DNA of 64,000 bases from Sordaria brevicollis. Lineage: Eukaryota; Ascomycota; Sordariomycetes; Sordariales; Sordariaceae. A program made the translations under genes and the position numbers. The notes beneath the pieces were generated by a model, which was given only the letters and a program-made list of their open reading frames with translations, did not search any database and was not told where the DNA came from. This document shows, piece after piece, positions 58,801 to 64,000 of this stretch (positions within the stretch are counted from its first letter, which is position 1; each line of letters begins with the position of its first letter). The stretch lies in assembly GCA_033439795.1 (NCBI GenBank), contig JAUTDP010000007.1, positions 620,001 to 684,000 on the forward strand. The letters run 5' to 3'.

Positions 58801-60099
58801 ATGGCCATTGCAGCAATGGCTTCAACAAGCGTCCCCTCTCCAGATATCGAGAGCCTCGTGAGGCCCGTCCTCTCTGCCCTACCAGGAGCTTCTGCCTCGA
58901 CCGAGCCAGCTACGACACTACTACCCCTTCTTTCGCCCATTCTCAGACAGCGAGTACAGCTTCTCTCCGGCGCCGGTCAAGATCCATGGATTCGTCTTCT
59001 TACCTATGACACTTCCAAAGTGTCCAGACTCACCGAGATCGCCCAGAGCGGCAGTCTAGACCCCCATCCGGTATCGGGAGAAGTGGAGATGGATTGGGAT
59101 TACGACGTCCACATCAGGTACAAGAGACTTGACCAGGAGACACTTCAGACCCTCGTAGTATTGGGAGAGTTCGATCTGTTTGTCCGCCTCGTGTACTGCG
59201 TCAATGACAAAGACGGCGGCGGTGACGGATGGCGTGTGGGCGAAGTCGGCGTAGCCAGCGACCCTTCTCCTCTGGAGTCTTTCGGAGGCTATCCCACACT
59301 CGAAGAAGCTGAGAAGTCGTTCAAGGCCCAGGAAATCTCCGTCCCTGAAATCAAGCCTGTTGCCCAAGTGTCCATCCAGTCCGAGCCGGTTGAGGAAGAG
59401 GATGACGACGACGATTACTGGGGCCGATACGATGCCACGCCTGGCCAAACCCCCGGCGCAGGCCGTTCCCCGGCACCACCGTCTTTGGGTGCCGGCCTCA
59501 ACACTACTCAGCAGCCCAACCCCTTAGACCGGAGCACATCAGCCGAAGACGCGTATTTCGCCCAGTACGAATCTGTACAGCCAGCCATGGACCCGCACGA
59601 TCCAGACGAGGAGGCCCTTCAGGGCGGAGATGTTGGTGGCGGTGCTCCGCTTAACACCGGTCTTCTTCTCCGCCGATCTGAGTCGCCAAAACAACAACAG
59701 GTGTACGAACCCCCCGTCGAGAGCTCCGCGCCAGCGCCGCCGCCATTAGGTTTGAGCGGAGACGGCAACGGCGGTTATGTCCCATCCAAATCACCATCCG
59801 ACGAGTCCGGTCCTGGCGGCGGCCGCCGCCTGTCCCAGGCAGACGAGGAGAGAACTGAGAGCCTCGCTCATCCGCGCCCAGCTAGTAGCGCAAGTTCTAA
59901 CGGATCCCGCATGGTGGCCAAGCTCGAGGAGTCGGCGGAGGCACAGGACAGGGTCGAGTTCGGCATTAAGCAACATGTGTCGAGGACGATTCGCAGCCTA
60001 TTTCAGTTGTCGCGCGGCGCGGGTATCGGTCGTGAAGAGTTTGAGCGGATGATCAAGAACGAGCTTGATGTTCTCGCGTTGGTGGAGGATGACGTTTGA
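58801..60099 (+). CDS. Conserved-looking fungal protein of unknown function
   Basis: A single exon of 432 residues starting MAIAAMAS. The first 150 residues look ordered: SLVRPVLSALPGAS, LSPILRQRVQLLSG, DPWIRLLTYD, then GEFDLFVRLVYCVND and GWRVGEVGV. An acidic motif DDDDDYWGRYD marks the centre (about 200-210). A long disordered Pro/Ser/Gly section follows. The C-terminus is a helical block, EFGIKQHVSRTIRSLFQLSR then REEFERMIKNELDVLAL. I have the impression that YWGRYD-type acidic proteins are widespread in filamentous fungi, but I cannot name a function. No signal peptide or membrane segment is seen. Good codon bias and ordered ends support a real gene. Confidence 0.85.
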   Translation: MAIAAMASTSVPSPDIESLVRPVLSALPGASASTEPATTLLPLLSPILRQRVQLLSGAGQDPWIRLLTYDTSKVSRLTEIAQSGSLDPHPVSGEVEMDWDYDVHIRYKRLDQETLQTLVVLGEFDLFVRLVYCVNDKDGGGDGWRVGEVGVASDPSPLESFGGYPTLEEAEKSFKAQEISVPEIKPVAQVSIQSEPVEEEDDDDDYWGRYDATPGQTPGAGRSPAPPSLGAGLNTTQQPNPLDRSTSAEDAYFAQYESVQPAMDPHDPDEEALQGGDVGGGAPLNTGLLLRRSESPKQQQVYEPPVESSAPAPPPLGLSGDGNGGYVPSKSPSDESGPGGGRRLSQADEERTESLAHPRPASSASSNGSRMVAKLEESAEAQDRVEFGIKQHVSRTIRSLFQLSRGAGIGREEFERMIKNELDVLALVEDDV

Positions 60100-60911
60100 A
60101 TAATGAGAAAGAAAGAGGAAGAGGAAAGGGAGACTCGTTGATTCGGTCGAGAAGTGTGTCGGTCTTTCAGGTCTTTAGATTTCCTGTTACTGTTCGGGAT
60201 ACTGCATCATCAGGTCGTTTATGGCGTCAGGTACTCGTTGGGGGAAGTCCGGCGAAGGTGTTCGTTCGCCTCATGATTCTTTGTTGGTCGCTCGGAGTTT
60301 ATGGCAACGGTGTTCAAGATATTTTGTTTTTCAAATAGCGTTACAGGGCATCATTTCAAGTATGATAGTAATGTCACAGTAAATATGAATAAAGCGAAGA
60401 ACATGCATGATGCATCCAGTGTTTTGACCACCATCGATATACGTGAAGACCGGGCGGACGAAGTGATTGTGAGAGCCAAAGACGATGATGCCGGATATGG
60501 CAAGCAGCTACCCCACCATGTACGTACCTCTTGGGAAAATCCAGGGTTAGGGTCAAGCAGGTTGCCAGCCGCCAGTTCGTCCCAACGATTGGTCCCTGCT
60601 CCAATGGCCGGGTCCTTCCGCAGCGGAGCAAAAAAAGTCTCGAGTCGCGTCCCACTTTGACGGTCTCCCGGGGTTGTGAGAGACGATTGTGCCCGTGTGT
60701 TTTGAAAGTGCCCGTCCTCCGCTCTGCGCCGGCAGTCCGTTCCTGAAGTTCGTCTCCGTCCGTCCTCCAAGGTCCCGTCCCCCACACCACCCACCGTCCA
60801 CCTCTCCCCCGACCGACCGACCGAAACCGACCGGCCGACCACCGAACCCTTCCCTCCCCCGAATTCCGGCCCGTTTTCTTTTTTCGACAAAAAAGACAAA
60901 ATACAGACAAA
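60100..60911. other. Intergenic with pyrimidine-rich leader of the mS42 gene
   Basis: From about 60750 to 60900 the plus strand is C-rich with GACC repeats (CCGACCGACCGACCG), typical of promoter or leader DNA of housekeeping genes here. Confidence 0.5.
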
Positions 60912-62280
60912 ATGATCGGCTCCATGGGTCTAAGGATACCCCGTGCGACAAGCTCGCTTCTCGGCCGCGCCGTCAACGCTGCCGCTGCCGCTACCAACCA
61001 GTCCACCACCAGCTTCGCTGCTGTCGCCGGCGCCAGCATCGCCGCCCAGAGGAGGTACCAGCACTACCTCATGAGGCTGCGCGACAACTTTGAGGAGGCG
61101 GGCGTCCCCAACTTCCTCAGCCCGGGCTCCGTCAGCATGGCCTATACCGAATACCAGACCTATCTTTTGGAGAAGCTTAACGCGCTTGTAGCAGGTACGT
61201 ACATGCATACAACCTACACATACACATATGGGTGGATGAGGTAGTCCCTGCGTTGGGACGATGGGGTGGTGGAGGAGGATTGGCATATGGCATGGTTTGG
61301 GAAGAGGAGCAAGAAGGGTATTGCGCGTGGACTTCTCTTGGGTTATGGGGGAAGTGGTACTGTTGGGGTAAAATACAACGAGATGGGATAACAGGCTTTC
61401 AAGCTCTGGGGGAGGAAGAGGAGGCGTTCGCGCAGTCGGTCAAAGGCGCAAAGACGCAACGGAACATGAGGAGGATGGATAAGGAAGAGGAGTCAACACC
61501 AAGTCGAACATGTGCCAAACCTCCCCCACCAAGAGCACATCACATCAACCTATGTCACTTTTCGCAAGCAAGAAGAGAACCATCTAGTTAACGCATTTGT
61601 TCCCAAAACTAGGCACCGACTTCGAGCAAAAAGACATCAAGTCCATCATCCTCGCCACCGCCCGCGACCCCGAACTCGCGCACGTCTTCAACCACGCCTC
61701 CATGGCGCACAACAACCACTTCTTCTTCGACCACCTGTCCCCCGTCCCCGTCAAGATGGGCGAGAAGCTGTTCTTCCACATCAACGAGAACTTTGGCTCC
61801 GTCGAGACTCTGCGCGACGAGCTGATCGGCACCGCCGTGTCCATGTTCGGCCCGGGCTTCGTCTGGCTCGTCCGCACCCAGCTCCCCGGCGCCCCCGTCG
61901 CTTTGCGCGTCATGGCCACCTACCTCGCCGGTTCCCCTTACCCGGGCGCCCACTGGCGTCGTCAGGAGGTCGACACCCAGACCGCCATCGGCAGCTCCGA
62001 GGAGGGTTTGGCGAACGGCAGGCGCCTGCTTGCGCGCAGCGCGGCGGGTCACCGCGGTGTGAAGCTGGAGCCTACGGCCCCTGGCGGTACTGATCTCATT
62101 CCTATCTTGTGCCTCAACACGTGGGAGCACGCGTGGCTCCGCGAGTACGGAACCGGTGCTGGTGGCTTGGGCGGCAAGCTCGCGTATGCGCAGAGCTGGT
62201 GGAACGCGATCGATTGGGCCAAGGTTGAGGAGGAGGCGAGGTTGGAGAACAAGGTTTTGTCGGGTGTTGATTCCGCTTAA
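60912..62280 (+). CDS. rsm26: Mitochondrial small-subunit ribosomal protein, SOD-fold (mS42/Rsm26)
   Basis: Exon 1 (60912-61194) and exon 2 (61613-62280) give 316 residues; the intron of 418 bp is long for this genome. The N-terminus [19 protein letters not shown] is Arg/Ala/Ser-rich without acids, as expected for a mitochondrial presequence. The rest follows the iron/manganese superoxide dismutase fold: [19 protein letters not shown] aligns with the SOD helix containing HNNHx[15 protein letters not shown] and WWNAIDW match the SOD C-terminal metal-site region. Rsm26 (mS42) and Mrp1 (mS43) are SOD-derived components of the fungal mitoribosome. I favour Rsm26 by overall resemblance, but mS43 is not excluded. 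An enzyme is unlikely because the usual DxWEHAYY-type metal site is altered. Confidence 0.85.
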
Positions 62281-64000
62281 GTGGGGGATGGATGAGAGGA
62301 GAAAGTGAGAGGAGTGAGGGACTTGGCTGCGGAATGAAGAAAGAAGGCTTGAAATGCTGAAGCTTCGATTCGCTGTGGTTCTGACAAACTGCTCGAAGAC
62401 TACTCTCTTCTCACAGCGAGTCTTATCACGCCTACTGTCGCGAAAATCACTTCGATGATCGCGGTTACCTTTTGTCCAGCTCGGTCTTTCCGTGAGGAAG
62501 AGGGAACCGGGTGCGACGGAAGAATGTCATGGACGGTTACGGTTACTATCTGTCTAACTGTACTCTTTGTGTATATGGAACCGCGGAGGGATATAGGAGG
62601 GGGAGGCAAAAATGTATTCTGTACGATAAGATAGGATAGCATGACGCTGCGGACTGGCCGGGAAAATGAGAGGACAAAGGAAAGTTAAAACCATGGTCCA
62701 ACCTTCGTATAAGTGTTGTCATTCTTCCAAGCATATTGACGTTGTGCCGGGAGAGTGGGATACGTCGCTTTTTGAGGGTATATGTAGGAATATACACGCC
62801 GGATTACTATACGAGGTCTGACTTAACGAAGTAGACTACTTATACGATTGTAGTCATACACTTGCACGAATTTCCTCAAAAAAAAGTAGCTCACGATCTC
62901 GCCAATCCCAGAGCTAGCTAGTACTCACTCTACCTTCTTACGCGCAACAACCACACGTCACTCATCTAGTCACTGTCGTCCTTACGACCTGCTCAAGTCG
63001 CTAGCTAACCACCGATAGACTGGTCAATCGTTGCCAGAGTATATCCATTTATTGATCTATCCTTACCAGTTCCAAGTGTTTTGTTTTCCTGTCAGCGATA
63101 ACCAACAGATCATATGCCTGCCTACCAGACTGTCTGGCTAGCAGGCTGAGACTCGACTGTTTCAACTCGGGCGCAATAAGCTTTTATCGTGCTCTATTAG
63201 GGTACCTTAACCCGAGTACAGAAGTGAGCGCCTGAGACGAGGAAGGGAGGTTCCTTTCTACCGGTATCGTCGTCCCGATTGCTATGCTATGCTATGCTTG
63301 CCATGCCATGCCACGCTATGTGTCGACTTGGTCTGTAACACGTGTGTTTGTCTCCTCTTGTCTTGTTTCTGTGATATGGTGCGTTCAGCTTTGTTTTGTT
63401 CATGTTCTGTCTTGTCTTGGAGGTTCGATCTTTTTAAATGGACGACGATGATTTTTTCCCTTCAAGTTGTTGGTGACAATAATAGAGTCGGTCTTTCAAT
63501 TGTTATCATCTAAGAAAACATGGAAAGTCAATTGTCAGTGGCCGCTATTGCCACGGTAGGGAATAAATCATATTTACAGTAGAGGAACATGTATCTCCAC
63601 CACAAATGTGTTTCTGCGAGTGTAATTTTTAGTTGGGCTCAGCGCTCTTCAACATGTACCACATGTGTCAACGTCTTGTCAAACTTGTCAGACTCACTTC
63701 TTTGTCAGACCATACGTTGCTTAACTACTATTCAGTGAAGTAACACAATTATCCCGGTTTTCGATTCAGAAAGGAAAGTGATATGCCATGGACTCATGGC
63801 TGCCCTGGCATACGTAGATGGCTGAATCAACTCGAGTTAGTCAAGCTTCAACCGTAAGCGATACAATAACGCTGTTATCATGATTCTTTTCATTCCCTCT
63901 TCGACTTAACAGGCTGATGCTAGTAGCTCATATGCGAGCCCAGATCACTTGATTGATATATGATCAATAAATGCACATGGATATGTTGGTACGTGGTGCG
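62281..64000. other. Downstream intergenic region to the window end
   Basis: No gene recognised in 1.7 kb. A short array of TGCTA and GCCAT pentamers lies at 63280-63320. Confidence 0.45.
63280..63320. repeat. Pentamer array (TGCTA/GCCAT)
   Basis: Consecutive GCTAT units followed by GCCAT units, imperfect. Confidence 0.65.

Overview
This window looks like nuclear DNA of a filamentous ascomycete, most likely a Sordariales species close to Neurospora or Sordaria. The reasons are short introns (roughly 60-110 bp, GTRNGT donors, YAG acceptors), a gene density near one per 4 kb, a Zn2Cys6 regulator, a Rim15-type kinase with a receiver domain, and a thiamine pyrophosphate carrier whose N-terminus I recognise from Neurospora. 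The genus is an inference; no rDNA, tRNA or 5S gene was found.

Layout. Positions 1-6900 hold a minus-strand cluster of four related, unrecognised small genes or gene remnants, called copies A, A2, B and C. All share a short motif ending in GLxxSRW. Copies A, A2 and B show exon loss or frame damage, while C looks intact. Positions 7500-9200 hold a small inverted-repeat element and a 153-residue orphan gene. Positions 9200-13000 have no convincing gene. A six-exon Zn2Cys6 transcription factor (13021-15792) converges on a phosphate-family MFS transporter (18938-16748). Positions 18.9-26.7 kb are gene-poor and carry a 616-bp foldback element with 194-bp arms. The rim15-like kinase (32674-26727) is separated from a divergent bZIP factor (40475-42097) by 7.8 kb without a clear gene.

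From 40.4 kb the window becomes dense housekeeping DNA: bZIP factor, eIF3d, Pso2/Snm1 crosslink-repair nuclease, lsm2, ada3/ngg1 (SAGA/ADA), tpc1, a conserved-looking fungal protein of unknown function, and the SOD-fold mitoribosomal protein mS42. A 659-bp element flanked by a perfect 8-bp direct repeat lies between tpc1 and the unknown gene.

Functional links are loose, as usual for a fungal chromosome. Several genes concern nutrient signalling and stress (rim15, phosphate-type transporter, two transcription factors). Others concern core gene expression (eIF3d, LSM2, ADA3, mS42). The most unusual parts are the decaying family of GLxxSRW proteins and three structurally different non-autonomous inverted-repeat elements. 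One of these carries two hairpins whose stems differ in sequence but are each self-complementary.
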